A stretch of DNA of 64,000 nucleotides from Isoetes taiwanensis (GCA_021234155.1 JAJEKV010000075.1:3691720-3755719); one strand, 5' to 3'. Positions 32,101 through 44,915 are shown, counted from the stretch's first letter. Notes: generated by a model from the letters alone, not told the origin. Numbers and translations are program-made.

Positions 32101-34780
32101 AGCTTATGGACTTCCGTTTATTGAAGGTTAGGGTGCCACCAGTACAAATAGCAAAAGATTTTAACATTCAAACAACAAAAAGGAACTTCGAATCACAAAT
32201 TGAATGCAGAATAGAGTACAAATATCTACAACAGATAATATCATGAGATGGCATGTTGCGGGCACCTGAATCTCCATCCTCCCCTTGTTGCGACTATTCA
32301 AATTCCAAAAGAAATAGAATATGTAGTTGTAATATAGCATCAAACAAAGACACTCCAATGATTGATATAAAAGGCGAGGAATATAAAAGTTACCTCTACC
32401 ATGTTCCCATAGTCGTTGTTTCATGTGATCTTTAAAGCTTGCTCTAACTCACTTCGAAAGATGTGCATCAAAACACGACGATAGTTTTCATACCTTTCCT
32501 TCAAAGACTCCTTTTGCATAGCTCTAGTCTTGGGTAGTTTAAACGCATTGTAATGTATCATTAAATGCACATAGCTATGCATCTGCAAGAACACTTGGGT
32601 CAAAAGTGCGTTAGCATTTCACAACTTGATGAGAACCCTACAAATAGGATTAGGGATACAATAGTCCACATGCGATGCCGCGGGCCTCATCCCGAGAAGC
32701 TCAAGAATTGCAACACCTTATCACGGGCGAAATCACAAAACCTTAGCTTCTTACAAGAAATAAAATTGGAACAAATTACAAAACCTCGGCTTACACCGCA
32801 AGCCCGGTTAAGTTGTTTTACGAAAGATTTGAACTGTGATGTTTGAATCTTTGGGCTACAAAATAATGGTACATGCTTGGCCTCTTCAATTTGCTTCCGC
32901 CATTTTCAAGACCTCCACGAAAATCAAAGCACGGGGATCCTCGCCATGACATTTCATACTTTTCTTGATACGATCATACGAGAGGCAGATGTGCCATGCT
33001 TTTATCCATGATATCTGACATAGCTAAGGCATAGCTTGCAAATAAAAAGCGGGACTCCATTGAAAATGAAATGAGATCGCGGTAAGAGATCAAAGCGGGA
33101 CTCCAAGCTTAAAGGCTTACAGTTCTTACACCATCGGATCTTGTCTTAAATTTGATTCCACCAGTTGCAAGAGTTGGGTTGATCTTGCAAGAGATGGGTT
33201 CAAGAAAAACTTTTGAAAACCTAAGAAGCTTCCTCCCTTTCTTGTTGTGGAAACAAAAACGGCGAAAAATAAGCTTCTTTTGCTTCCGCTGACTCTTTTT
33301 GCTTCAGCGACCTCTTTTGAGCACAAATACATAGACCACGTGCGAGAATGCCGTTTGATATTTGTCACAGTAGATTAACCCCAAATATCTGTATATGTTT
33401 GTTTCAACGACTCTCTGCACCAACCGCTTGTGATTTGAGCACATGCAAGCAAGCAAGGATACACATGAAAATGAAGATCCACCGAGACCAAACCTTATTT
33501 GGTGCCGTGAATAAGCCATTTCTTTCTCCATCGAGGCGGGTTCTTGAAAAGAACTGGGAAAAAAGATTGGTCGTCAAGCATAAGCCGGTAAGTCTACCAT
33601 GTCATTAAGAAATGCCGATTCATGTTATGGCCAGATTTGGGTTTGCATACATCGGTCCACATGACAAACAAATAACAATGAGAATCTATCTCGAGACTGG
33701 CTAAGCTGATCTTTTTCCTTTGATAAACCAATTTTGCCCCTATCGAAATGTAGATGGCACCGAAAGCGAGAGATCAGCACAATGCCAAAATGTACATGGC
33801 AACTCAATCAAAACTCAACACTTGGATGCAACAAACTAGAACTAACCCGTTCCAAGCGATTTTTGGTGATATCCAAATGCGAGCTCCACTCTTAGCTCTT
33901 GGGAAAGCTTGTACCCAATCGTTTTCTTCTTCTGATATTTTGAAGCCTAAAACCTTTCAACCAAGTTGTTGCAAAAAACCACAAGGCACTGCTTCAGAGA
34001 AATCATAGAAGGCCTACATTTATAACACCATGCAATGAAAATTTTGTTGTACCTTTGGAATGTTGGAATGGACCGTCACCCAATACCCAAAATGCAAGAG
34101 CGTGACGAACACCGCTAGAAAGATGAAAAGGAAGCTGGAAATCAAATGTAGTCAATCGATGGTTACACTAAGTTGATGGAGAAGAAATGCCGTTGCCTGC
34201 CACTTCCTAATAACTTCAAATCTGCTCTGGTATGTATTGGCATTGATTGGCAAAAATGATGATAGGTGGAGGTGAATGGCACCGCAATATCCAACTGCTC
34301 CAGTACCGATCACCGCCCACCATAAACAGAGGGGGAAAAAGATGGACAAAGGGGAAATAACGCCGAAAAATGAAAGTTTTTCCGGAAAACCCTTTTCTTC
34401 TTCCAAAAGTAAAAAGGGCACGCCGGCATCAGCAGAAAACCCAAAAAACTTTTTAAGTAAGTAGATTCTGGGAATTCAGGCTACCCAAAAAAATGAAAAA
34501 CATAGGGAATATCCAGTTATAACACCTGGACCCCAAATAAATTGTGTGCTCTGAGGATGTTGGTTAGTGTACACCAAAGAGCTTATCGCCGGGATTAAAA
34601 AACCCCGCCCTTTCGAGTTTTCGAGGAAAAACCCTAGTGATAAAATCTCGGCAAGGGGCTTGGACAATGCAAGGCTGCTAAACGTTCCCACAAAAAAACC
34701 CATGCTCCACCGAGAATACCGAAGTCGCGCATCACCCCTGGACCTGCACATCATCAACAAAAAAAAAACCAATAGAGAAA
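32101..34780. other. no gene recognised
   Basis: Several short frames on both strands (for example 32565-32846 and 33754-34008 plus, 33126-33531 minus) carry no recognisable domain and overlap each other, so I treat them as chance. A GGGATTAAAAAACCCCGCCC block at about 34591 recurs in similar form at about 35342. Confidence 0.35.
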
Positions 34781-34781
34781 A

Positions 34782-34898
34782 AACCTCGAAAAAATGAGGG
34801 GCTGGTCACGCGTGCCACGCGACAACAAATAACATTTACACCTCGAAAAAGCGAGGGGCTGGTCACGCGTGCCACGCGACAAAAAAAACAACATTTAC
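34782..34898. repeat. two-copy tandem repeat with GCGTGCCACGC palindrome
   Basis: A unit of about 57 bp containing GAGGGGCTGGTCACGCGTGC and ending AACATTTAC occurs twice head to tail. Each copy includes the palindrome GCGTGCCACGC. Confidence 0.8.
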
Positions 34899-35639
34899 TA
34901 TAATATACACATTAAGGGAGGGTGGGTGGGAGTCAAGGGAACTGCTGAGAGAGGAGAAAACGCCGATGAGAAGTCGATGAAGAACCTGCTAGAAATAAAG
35001 TCCCCAAATGAACCAGAGCCTCAGAAAATGCTTGCAATGCATGCATGCATGGAAGAGATGCATGCTCGTCCATTCGAGAATACCGATCCGATGGCTCGGA
35101 TCGATGGCATTCTCAAATAAGGGCTCGCATGAAACCAGACAAAAGCTCCCGACAAAAAGATCAAGAAGGGGACAAGATCAAGAAAGAATATGTTAGAACA
35201 TGGAAAAGGATGCCAAACCGTCAAACCAAGCAGGGAGAAGCCCCTTCCCTGCCTGGTATCAAAGAAAGAGAGCCAAGGGAACTGCTGAGAGAGGAGAAAT
35301 GTGCACAGGCAGTATAGAAGGGTAATGGCGACAACTTCTCATCGGGATAAAAAACCCCGCCCTTTTGGGTTTTCGAGGAAAACCCTAATGAGAAATGGTT
35401 GCCAACAACCTTGAATGTGTTGCCTGGAGAACCGAAGGAGATGGGTCGATGGCGAACACAAAAATAGAAGGAACCCCAGACGATGGCGTAAAACCTGAAA
35501 GCAAAACAGAGAACCCTAAGAAACACCCGTGAATGGTTAGAGAGAATCAAGCATGCATGGCAGTGACGCGGCAAGCTGTACAACAACAAGCACCCCAATG
35601 ATGTGAGCGATGAAGATATATGAAAAATAACATAGAAAA
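34899..35639. other. no gene recognised
   Basis: Purine-rich plus strand with short frames. It contains GATCCGATGGCTCGGATCGA at about 35085, echoed by GATCCGAGGTCTCGGATCGA at about 36008, and the repeated AACTGCTGAGAGAGGAGAAA at about 34940 and 35280. It could be a decayed LTR or leader region. Confidence 0.35.
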
Positions 35640-35835
35640 AAAAGAAGATAGCATCACCCATAGGGTGGAGAAGATCGTCACCCAACGGGTGGAAGAACAA
35701 CCATGTGAAAAGAAATGTGCGTCACTCTCAAGGTGGAAATAAACAGCATCACCCGCAGGTGGAGAATAATGTGGCATGATGCCGATGAAAAAGAAAAACA
35801 TTATTATAGCAACACCCAAGGTGGATAACAACAAA
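35640..35835. repeat. serial CACCC..GGGTGG hairpin motifs
   Basis: Five small dyads (for example CATCACCCATAGGGTGGA, CGTCACCCAACGGGTGGA, ATCACCCGCAGGTGGA) occur at irregular 25-70-bp spacing. Each can form a 4-5-bp stem. Function unknown. Confidence 0.6.
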
Positions 35836-36540
35836 GAGTGCATGAACAAAAACATATGTAAAAAAGAGACGCGCGCCCCCAACAAGCAGGGTGGGAAGGG
35901 AGGGAAGCAATGAGAATGGAAGAAGTGCTGCTGTGAGAAGAGGCCGATAACCAGTCCCGAATGGGGAGTGGCCTTATATAATGATTCGTCTCTGCCCAGA
36001 ATGACGATCCGAGGTCTCGGATCGATGCGATAGTATATCTATGCCAAATTGACATTTAAAATTTTCAAGTTCTACATTTCTACATTTTTGTTTAAGCGCC
36101 TTACGGATTTTATATCTTTTGTAATATGCTTCGCCATATGGACCTGAGAGTCTTTAATGGCGTGATCAATATAAATTAAATAAAATAATTAAATACAAAA
36201 AAAGTGGTGATTCTATGTGATAATAACCGGTGAAGAGTGTATGTGTGTCTTTGTGTGATAATCCCTTCTTAAAAGAGACATTTCCATGAGAAATCCACCA
36301 ATATTTTTTCTGCGACATATCAAAGAAGCACTTGTCAAGAATGGGCATTGGCCTTGTATTTATCACGTATGCATTGATAGGAAGGGCACCTCCAAGGTCA
36401 CGAATATCATCACATCCATAAACCTTACATATCCCCCGTTCCAGGGAATATCTCCCCCTCTTCTAATCTTAACACCAAGGAGGAGACTCACATTCAACAT
36501 ACTACATGTCTCCTCTTAGAGGGCATCGATATGTCATTTC
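35836..36540. other. no gene; possible promoter-like TATA
   Basis: CTTATATAATG at about 35975 could be a TATA box on either strand. No coding sequence. It leads into the plus-strand integrase fragment. Confidence 0.35.
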
Positions 36541-36558
36541 CCTAAGAAAGGGATCCAT

Positions 36559-37395
36559 ATGCTCCATAAAGTGCTGCACACACAAAGGGTTCCTACGGCG
36601 TACCATCCTCAGACGGATGGGCAGACGGAGCGCACGAATCGAATAATAGAAGATATGTTGAGAAACTATGTCTGGAACAAGCAATCTAAGTGGGATGATT
36701 TCATTCACTTGCTGGAGTTTGCCTATAATAGCACCAAGCAAAAATCTTCCCAGATGTCCCCCTTCATGATCATTATAGGTATCAATGCTTGACACCAGAT
36801 ATATGGCACAATCCAGCAGCAGCTAGTGGAAGAAGTGAGAGGGTATCTTCTAGCAGCAAGAAGCCCGCAGATGAGTGTAGCCGATAAGCACAGAACAGTA
36901 AGAGAGTTCCAAGTTGGGGACAACATATGGCGGAAGATCAAGGTCAAGCAAGCGAAGCTCCGCATCGACAATTGCAAGAAACTTGCTCCAAGATGGGTTG
37001 GGCCGTTCAGGATAACCAAAAGAGTAGGTAACCAATCCTACAAGTTGGATCTGCCAGCACATCTCAAAATCCATAGGATCTTCCATGTAAGTCTCCTGAA
37101 GAGGCACACTCCTAATCCAAAGAAAGTATTGGAGACAACAGAGTTACTGGAAATGGCGGACGACCAGCTTGAAATCGTCCCAGAGGTTCTTCTTGACAGG
37201 TCCTATAAGAAGACAAGAAGATCCCAATTTCTCCAATAACTAGTGAAATGGATGCACTTGCCTGTGGAAGACGCTACGTGGGTACTACAATCAGATTTGG
37301 AGAAGCAGTACCGCCAATTCATGGAGCAATGCAAGGGTCGGCTCGTCACCCAAGTAGTCGACACCGAACCGATAGGTGAGTGTGAGGTAGATTAA
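36559..37395 (+). pseudogene. Ty3/gypsy chromovirus integrase and chromodomain fragment
   Basis: The C-terminal half of a gypsy integrase: AYHPQTDGQTERTNR near 36601, EFAYNSTKQKSSQMSPFM, then after a TGA and frame change GDNIWRKIKVKQAKLR and PRWVGPFRITKRVGNQSYKL (GPY/F-type module), HRIFHVSLLKRH, a stop at 37237-37239, and LVKWMHLPVEDATW (chromodomain) to about 37395. The family integrates new copies and the chromodomain targets chromatin. Everything 5' of the catalytic-core end is missing. It belongs to the same family as the minus-strand element at 41.8-45.5 kb. Confidence 0.85.
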
Positions 37396-38080
37396 GAAGT
37401 CTACTCCCATCGCCACGGAAGTAGATGAACTTGAGAGATAAGAGGCCATTTAGGCATGCATTGATAGGAAAGCACCTCTAGTCAATGCCTACTACGGGAA
37501 GGACGCCATCCTTCACGCCAAAGGCGACTAACGATGTAGGCATGAGTGATCATCTTAGGCATGATAGGATGTTGTCTCCATGGCCAAGATGGAAGGAACA
37601 TCATCTTCCTACACCGGGAGATTAGCCTTGCATCCATATAAATTGTAATTAATGGGTGGTTCCTTAATAACCAACTTTATAATAATTAAATGTATACTAA
37701 CGTAGTGTTGGACCTGTAGGCCAATAGGAGGGTTTAGCGGCAGGAGGGTTGCACTGCGAAGATTTGCAACACATGTTTTATCATAATATATTGCAAGGAG
37801 ACCAAATGGAACCTTAATTAGAATTTTGGAACTATATTAATGATAATGGTGCAAACCATAAAATTTTGTGAATAATAGATGATAAAGTAAGAGGGTGAGA
37901 GATCACCTTACTATAGTATGTTATCGAACAAGGATGTGATTATGCATTTAAACTTAAATATTACCTTGGGGTAAGTGTGTTGTAAAATTGTATGCATGGA
38001 ATGTGTTGCAGGGTTCATGCAGCTTCCAAGGAGGGGAGACACGTGATGTTGAGGATAGCATCAATTCAAGGTGAGGAGAT
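37396..38080. other. 3' non-coding region of the plus-strand chromovirus
   Basis: It follows the chromodomain stop and ends in a purine-rich GGTGAGGAGAT that directly precedes the LTR TG, consistent with a polypurine tract. GCATTGATAGGAA at about 37460 is also found upstream at about 36372. Confidence 0.5.
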
Positions 38081-39614
38081 TGTGATGTTCCAGCATAACA
38101 TACGGTCCGAATACGTATATTATACTACCACGTCACACGTACATGTCACCATGACAAGTACTTGAGAGCCGTAAAGTGTTGCGTCTAGGGGGCAACCTCG
38201 TATGTTGCACATGTATATTAAACATATGCAAGTAAACTCCTTTGCCAGGTGGCAAAGCCCCATTGGTCCCTTCTAACTTAAACCTAAAAGTTCATGTAAA
38301 AGGAACAAAAGGGAAAACACTAAACCTTTTCCATTTTCGCATTTTGGCTTCCTTGGGCCATTCCGGCCAAGCCAAGCTGCTATTCTGCATTGCCAGGCAT
38401 CGCCGAGCCGCATTTACACAACAGTTCTCTCAAGAGCAGCTGTCTTCAGCAAGAACAAAGGCATGGATGCGATTCGAGGAGCTGGAGCAAGCCAGGGATC
38501 AGGTAACCTGTGATTCCGTTGTGCAAAGCCGACTCTTAGCCCGACAATAAGCTAGGATAGTATGTTAGATCAGTCTTCGTAGCCTTATAGATCCTAAGAT
38601 CACCAGCCTTAACGAATGAACCTAACCATGTATGTTTAGGTAGATAGATTAGATATTATTCAGTATCTCAGTTCTTTTATAATGATGTTGTTCCATTCTA
38701 TGCTCTCTTGTGTATGTGGGAAGGGGGGTAGAGGCCTGAAATCTTCAGTAGCATATGATTCTAGATAACCTCATTTATTCCCAATTAATGCGGCCCGTGT
38801 ACAAGAGCCCGTCTGGTTGTGAGTGGCGGGGCTAGACCGGTGGAATAAGGGGTGCTTGTCCCATCACTGATTGATCCCTCTGGTGTGTAAAGCCTACCAG
38901 GGATCTTAGCGGACTAGGCTTAATGGTTTGCCACTGCATGTGGGCAAGGCATGAGCTCGACACCTCTTGGATGATGCATCACCTTCAATGAGGTTCAAGT
39001 CGAATATGGGCAGTGGCCCTCTAGCCACCTGTGATGGACATGCATGCCTCTGGAGGGGGTGACTCTCCTTTTGCCTCATCGGGACTGGGGAGATGCAACC
39101 CAGCAGTAGCCCCTTTGGCTACGTACCCGGCAGGCTACAGTCTAGTCCCTAGACTCTTCAACCTACTGTGCAAAGTGTGCACGAGAGGGGCGGATGGAGC
39201 GGACTACCCAACAACCATGTTCCTATGCCTGCCCAATCCATTCTTATGAACTCTGTCTGCAATGACTTCTGGAGGCCCAAGCCGTCAGTCCATACCCTGG
39301 AGTCTGAGCCTTGGGTAGGATCCCCCATGTGATGATGATATTTTTGATGTGTTTATATATGTATGCTATGGTATAGTCATCCTTTGAGGTGACTCTGTTT
39401 ACATTTAACATCATGTGCTTATGTTTACTCATGCTTCCGCAACTAGGGCAGTCTCGAGGGAAGACGGGACAAACGACCCATCCATTCTTCCTCATCGATC
39501 CATTGCTAAAGGATTGGTATCAGGTGGATGGCCCCTGTCAGCTTGGCTGCTAGGGGGATGAACTCTGCCTTCCAATACGATGGAAGCATCGTAGAAGAAG
39601 TAGGAGACGTCACA
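38081..39614 (+). repeat. 3' LTR of the plus-strand chromovirus
   Basis: 1534 bp from TGTGATGTTCC to GACGTCACA, giving the expected TG..CA inverted ends. It contains TGCAAAGTGTGCACGAGAGG and neighbouring blocks shared with copies at 58.1-59.25 kb (same orientation) and 39.6-40.9 and 50.05-51.07 kb (opposite orientation). Its right end abuts the minus-strand LTR at 39615, suggesting insertion into it. Confidence 0.75.
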
Positions 39615-40917
39615 TCATAAAACATATAAGCTCTTATCCAGGCTCAGGCTCATAAGGAAAGTAGATTGACCAATGAGTCTCAAGTTAGAGCGACTGGGAT
39701 ATGACAATGGCAGGGCTGGCTATAGACAATAGCTAGGGTTGATCACTCCATTTGCCCCTCCTGTGCATACTTTGCAGATGGGTTAAACTAGGCTCTGTCG
39801 TGATTGTATCCGATGAGGTAGGAAGGGTCATATCTCCCCTTCTCGGAAGACAATGGTTCGATATGTGGCTAGAGGATCATAGCGACACACGTCCATACTC
39901 GACTGAACTCCCCAAAACAAGAGCCAGGCCAACACCTGCATCTCCTGAGAGTTAGGGAGACACCATCGTCCAAGGAAGTGTCAGACCCATACCCAGTCCA
40001 TACAAAATGACCGGCTATAAGCCTAGCTCGCTCCAAGTCCCCAGTAGTTGCGTTCAGCAGAGACTCCTCTATCTTGCCATTGACCTCGTTATGTGGTGCT
40101 CGGTCACTTCATAGCCTCCATAGCCTAGTGGACTCTATGCATAGGCCGCAATATAATAGGAACTAAAAGGTCTAAACTAGAAGCACCATCTAAACAAGTG
40201 TACTAGGTCCCTACCCCTCTTTCCTATACAAGAGGAGCAAACATGATCAACCAACATCATATATCCATATAATATGATAACAAATAAGAATAATATCTAA
40301 TCCTAATCAGATGCATTTAACTTACAGTTAGGGTTCATTGACTAGGGTTTGAGATCCAGACTGCTGGTTATAAAATGGCTCTACTAGAGATACGAAATAC
40401 TAACTCATCTGGAATCCTAACTTTCAGATGATCTACAAAGGACTCTATTCCAAATACCTGCTCCAGAGGAACTCCCATTCGCTCCCGGCATCTCTATGGC
40501 TTGCAAGGGGTTCGAAGTAGCTTCCACTCCTTTTGATGCGCACATGTTCTGGGGGGGTTGCTATGTTATGCTATGCCACAACAGACGGTGTTCTCGAAAC
40601 GGGGTTTCAAGTGCGAACAAGATTCCAAGACTATTGGAGTAAAAAAAATGTCCTAGGGCTAGGGTTTGGCCATTAATAGGTTAGGGTTGCCATGTCATGC
40701 CACATGACGCCAATTGGAGTCGCGTCCGTGGTGGGTGCCCAATAGGATGGGGCCATGTGCAAATGGTCCCATGCCTAAGGTTGACTAAGTTATGTAAATA
40801 ACTTAGCCATGCTCCCTTATCCATCCACTATGGTATACAAAGCTACTAAGGTAGGCTTGTATGGTGTGGTGGCCTAGAAATATACATATTTATGTCATAT
40901 ATTTTAGCGGAACGTCA
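39615..40917 (-). repeat. 3' LTR of the minus-strand chromovirus, truncated
   Basis: Aligned by eye with 50318-51073 over the stretch 39615-40311, including many identical blocks such as GCATACTTTGCAGATGGG and GCAAACATGATCAACCA. The minus-strand start TGACGTTCCGC at 40917-40907 follows a polypurine tract. About 265 bp of its outer end is missing, just where the plus-strand LTR abuts. Confidence 0.75.
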
Positions 40918-40935
40918 GATTCTCCCCCCCTTAGC
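40918..40935 (-). promoter_or_regulatory. polypurine tract
   Basis: On the minus strand TAAGGGGGGGAGAATC lies immediately before the LTR TG at 40917, the expected site of plus-strand priming in an LTR element. Confidence 0.7.
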
Positions 40936-41829
40936 CTAATGTTGTCCTCAGCATTGCGGTAAAGTGACGAACATGTATCAACCTTACAAGATACAATCAA
41001 CAAGGAGTATAGCAATTCAACTTTATTCAAATGATCAACTTCCACTTACTTATTTACAACATTAATTGTAAGGCTATACTTATACACACATACAAAATTA
41101 TATAGCCTTAATAGTTATTATTATAAAAGTTAGCACATAGCGTTATCAAAACATGCTTAGGAGTTCATAATTAAGTACAAAATTTTATGACTCCCATCTT
41201 CTCTAACGTGCTCCCTCCTCCATGCTCCTCCTTCACGGGCTTTCACGTATAGCTCATTATGTTGGTTTAGTTAATATGTGGTTTTAAGGGGACCACCCCC
41301 CTAATTACCTCCTTGGGCCGACTACTAGCCCAAGGTTACCTCTATTACCTGCACTCGATCATGGCCCATAGGATTTGAGCTTAAGGACCGTTTAAGATGA
41401 TCCTATCATTGCCCATGATCGGGTGCTACCTTATACATGATCCCTTCGATCATGCACACCCGCAGTGCATCATGCCCCTGAGGGTTTTAGGGAACATCCC
41501 CAATGATCCCATTCTCGCCCATGATCACGCTTACCTCATCATGACCCCCCATGGTCATGCGCATATTCCGTGCATCGTGGCATAGAGAACATCCTAACGA
41601 TGATCCCATTATCGCCCACGATCCCATGCCTACTCGTACATGACCGCTTCGGTCATGCACACTCCTGGTGCATATTGGCCTAGAGAACACCCGAGGGGGA
41701 TCTCATCATCGCTCACGCTCCAAGACTTTCACGTATGTATCCTAACTAACCTAAAATGCATGCGGCTTTTCGGTGGTTACCTAAATCATACAAGCTAAGC
41801 TAAGACCACCTAGCGGTTGGCATCAACCA
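40936..41829. other. 3' non-coding region of the minus-strand chromovirus
   Basis: No gene. Three spaced ATGATC..CATGCxCAC units with ATCCCATT..GCCCA blocks at about 41395-41700 form a loose repeat of about 110-120 bp. Confidence 0.5.
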
Positions 41830-43140
41830 ATTGGGAGATGATTTGGTCGTCGAATTGCTCCATGAACTGTGGGTATTGCTTCTCTATATCTTGTTTTAAT
41901 ACATATGTCACGTCTTCCACTAGCAAGTGCTTCTACTTGACTAAGTATTGAAGGAATTGAGACCTTCTTGTTTTCTTTAATGCTTTATCAAGAATCAACC
42001 CGAGAACTATTTCAATTCGTTCCTCAGTCATTTCCAACAAGGTTGGAGTATCAAAAACCTATCCTCTGGGTTTGGGGTATGCCTCTTAAGTAGGCTCACG
42101 TGGAAGACCTTGTGAACCTTTAGATGAGCGGGTAAGTCGAGCTTATAAGATTGGTTCCCAACTCCCGCAACAATCTTAAATGATCCCGCCCATCTTGGAG
42201 TAAGCTTCTTGCAATTCCCAATTCTGAGCTTGGCTTGCTTGATCTTGATCTTGAGCGACACACTATCACCCACCTTGAACTCTCTTATTGTCCTATGCTT
42301 GTCTGCCAAGCTCTTCTGATGGCTTCTTGCTGCGAGCAAGCCTCGGACTCTTCCACTAATTGTTGTATATCTACCAACAACTGCTGAGACACTTCTACCC
42401 TTAACAACACAAGATTGTGCCATGTATCTGGTATGAGGCATTGATAGCCATAATTGATCATGAAGGGGGACATCTGAGATGACTCTTGCTTAGTACTATT
42501 ATATGCAAATTCAACCAAGTAGATATAGTCCTCCCATTTTAATTGCTTATTCCAGACATAATGTCTAAATATATCTTCCAAGATCATGTTTGTCCTTTCC
42601 GTCTGACCATCGGTTTGGGGATGATATGCCGTACTCATACAAAGCTTCGTCCCAATAGTGTTGAAGACGTCTCTCCAAAATACACTTATGAACTTTGTTC
42701 TCTATCTGATATGATTCCTCTAGGCATCCCATGCAATCTAAAGATTTCCTTGGCAAAAAGCAAGGTTGTATCTAGGGTTGTGTCCATGGTCTTGCATGGC
42801 AAGAAGTGTGCCATCTTAGACAACTTATCAACTGCCACCATCAAGGCATCATGGGTCCTAGATGTTCGGGAAAGCCCCGTGATGAAATCCATGCTCACCA
42901 TCTCTCACTTGGCATCTGGCACCGCCAATGGTTAAAGAGCCCCTGGAATTCAAAGTTGATCTTCCTTCGTCTGCTGGCATAACTAACACTCTCAAATATA
43001 CTTGGCGATGTCTTTCTTCATGCCAGGCCAGAAATAACTACTACATATCTTGAAGTATATCTTCATAAATCCTCTGTGGCCGGCTATATTGTGAGTATCG
43101 TGGAGGATCAACTTCCTTACTCCTGATACTTCCGGGACAC
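41830..43140 (-). pseudogene. chromovirus integrase and chromodomain, degenerate
   Basis: Read from 43140 down: KLILHDTHN..GHRGFMKIYF (HHCC zinc-binding start) and SSYFWPGMKKDI; catalytic core VSMDFITGLSRTSRTHDALM and VAVDKLSKMAHFLPC (42686-42901); STAYHPQTDGQTERTN (42590-42638); KIKIKQAKLRIGNCKKLTPR (42028-42441); and a chromodomain remnant with stops near 41850-41950. At least three frames are needed, so the enzyme is inactive. It is very close to the plus-strand fragment at 36.6-37.4 kb. Confidence 0.85.
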
Positions 43141-43244
43141 AAAGCTTATCCTAATAGTAAAAGGGTTGCCTTCCTTCTTAAATTTCTTGTAGGTCTCTTT
43201 TCCTTCTCTGTCCTTGCTTCCTTGCAAAGACTAGCCCATATTTC

Positions 43245-43771
43245 TCAGAATTCTTCACTAGAAGAGATAGCATCTTCAATCTTTTTGTCGAACTCGCTGA
43301 AGAGAGTCAAGATGGCATTGCAATGAATTCTAGTCGCCAACGACCGGCGAGAAAGTACGTTAGTAACCACATTTAACTTCCCTTGCTTGTATGATATGTC
43401 AAAATAATATTCTTCCAGGAACTCCATCCAACGTCTTTGTCTTAAGTTGACGAATGACTGCGTGAAGATGTACTGGAGGCTCTGGTGGTCAGTATCTAAC
43501 TGAAATCTCCTTCCCAGCAAATAGTGCCTCCAAATACGCGGGACCTTGACGACGGAGTTGGGTAGCGTTGCTCTCTGCCATTCATTCTTTTGAAGTCGTA
43601 TGCCGCAACTCTGCCTTTCTGCATAAGCACTCCGCCTGTGGCTATCTTACTTGCATCAGTTGCCACAAGTTTATCTTTATCTGGGTTTAATAATATTAAC
43701 ACCGGGGCCGTTGTCAAGGCTTCCTTGAGCCTGTTAAAGGACGCTTGAACATTCTTGACCCAATGATCCAC
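43245..43771 (-). pseudogene. chromovirus RNase H, degenerate
   Basis: Two overlapping minus frames: APVLILLNPDKDKLVATDAS (RNase H start, 43496-43771) and LDTDHQSLQYIFTQ..LRQRRWMEFLEEY with LNVVTNVLSRR (43245-43520). The usual ADALSRR acid is replaced (TNVLSRR), and a frameshift lies near 43510. Confidence 0.8.
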
Positions 43772-44186
43772 CCAATATTTGACTTTGAAGTGCTTGGTGA
43801 GATCTGAGAGGGAAGTTGCCCACTTGCCAAAGTCTTTTCATGAACTTCCTATAGCATCCAACAAGGCAAAAAAACTTCTTACTTTTGCTACATTTTTCGA
43901 TGTCGGCTAACTACTTATTGCCTAGATCTTCAACGGATCGGTGACGATACCCTCGGCTGATACCACATGACCTAGGTACTCGACTTTTGGTGTGCAAAAT
44001 GGTTTAGAAAGCTTCTTGAATAAGCGGTGGCGCCTTAACTTCTCCAAAACTTTCCTTAAGTGCACATGCTCTTCCATTGACTTGCTATAAATCGCGTTCT
44101 AAAAGCAGTCTTATGAATATCCTCTTCCTTGATTCTTATCTGGCTGATCTCAAATCAATCTTGGAAAAGACTTTTGGTCCTTGGAG

Positions 44187-44915
44187 CTAGTCCATCAAGT
44201 CATTTGCCCTTGGCAAGGCATATTTATTCTTTATTATTTTCAATTGATGGTAGTCAATACACCTCCTCAAACTCCCGTCTTTCTTCGTCACGAAGAGGAT
44301 GGGTGCCCCGAAGGGGGATACACTTGCTCTTATAAATCCAAGCTCTAGCAGCTCCTGCAACTGCTTCTTTAGCTCTGCTAGCTCTAGGGTGCTCATCCTA
44401 TAAGGAGCCTTACTAGTAGGCTTAACATCTGGTGCTAAAGTGATCTCACATTCCATGCCTCTATAGGGTGGTAGCTCACGGATTTCATCTGGAAAGATAT
44501 CATCAAATTCCTTGATTAGTCTAGCAATTGCCTTAGGGAATTGCTTCAAATTTAACTCTTTCTGATGCTTCTGGTCTGGCTCCACAATCTCTAGCCTAAG
44601 AATGTACTTAATTTTATCCCTCATCATGTATTTATGCAACTGTTTCAAAGACATGCACTGCGTTATAGAAGGAATTTCCTTACCTTTGACCAAAAAGCAG
44701 TTGCTATCAAGTGCCATGATTGAAATCTCATCCCTATCACAATCAAACATTGCTTTTGCCAGCTTCCCTACCATTTTTGAGTTAATGGCTCTGACAAGCC
44801 TTTTGATATTGTTGTTCAATACTTCGATGTACCCATCCACTGCTTGGCTTTTCGTTATCCTTGGTACATTCAGTCTTAACCTCATAAACTCTTCCGTGTA
44901 CTGAGCCACTGACAT
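44187..44915 (-). pseudogene. deleted gag-pol: gag fragment joined to RT
   Basis: 242 codons. Residues 1-50 are the end of a gag capsid ([16 protein letters not shown]), residues about 60-125 the stretch before RT ([20 protein letters not shown]) and residues about 130-240 the RT start ([40 protein letters not shown]). Zinc knuckle and protease are absent, so an in-frame deletion has joined gag to pol. The RT YxDD region to the left (43800-44186) is broken by stops and I could not read it in one frame. Confidence 0.8.

Noticed and set aside
32565-34008. Plus-strand frames of 80-93 codons
   Set aside because: Low-complexity or Thr/Gln-rich, overlapped by frames on the other strand, no splice context or homology recognised.
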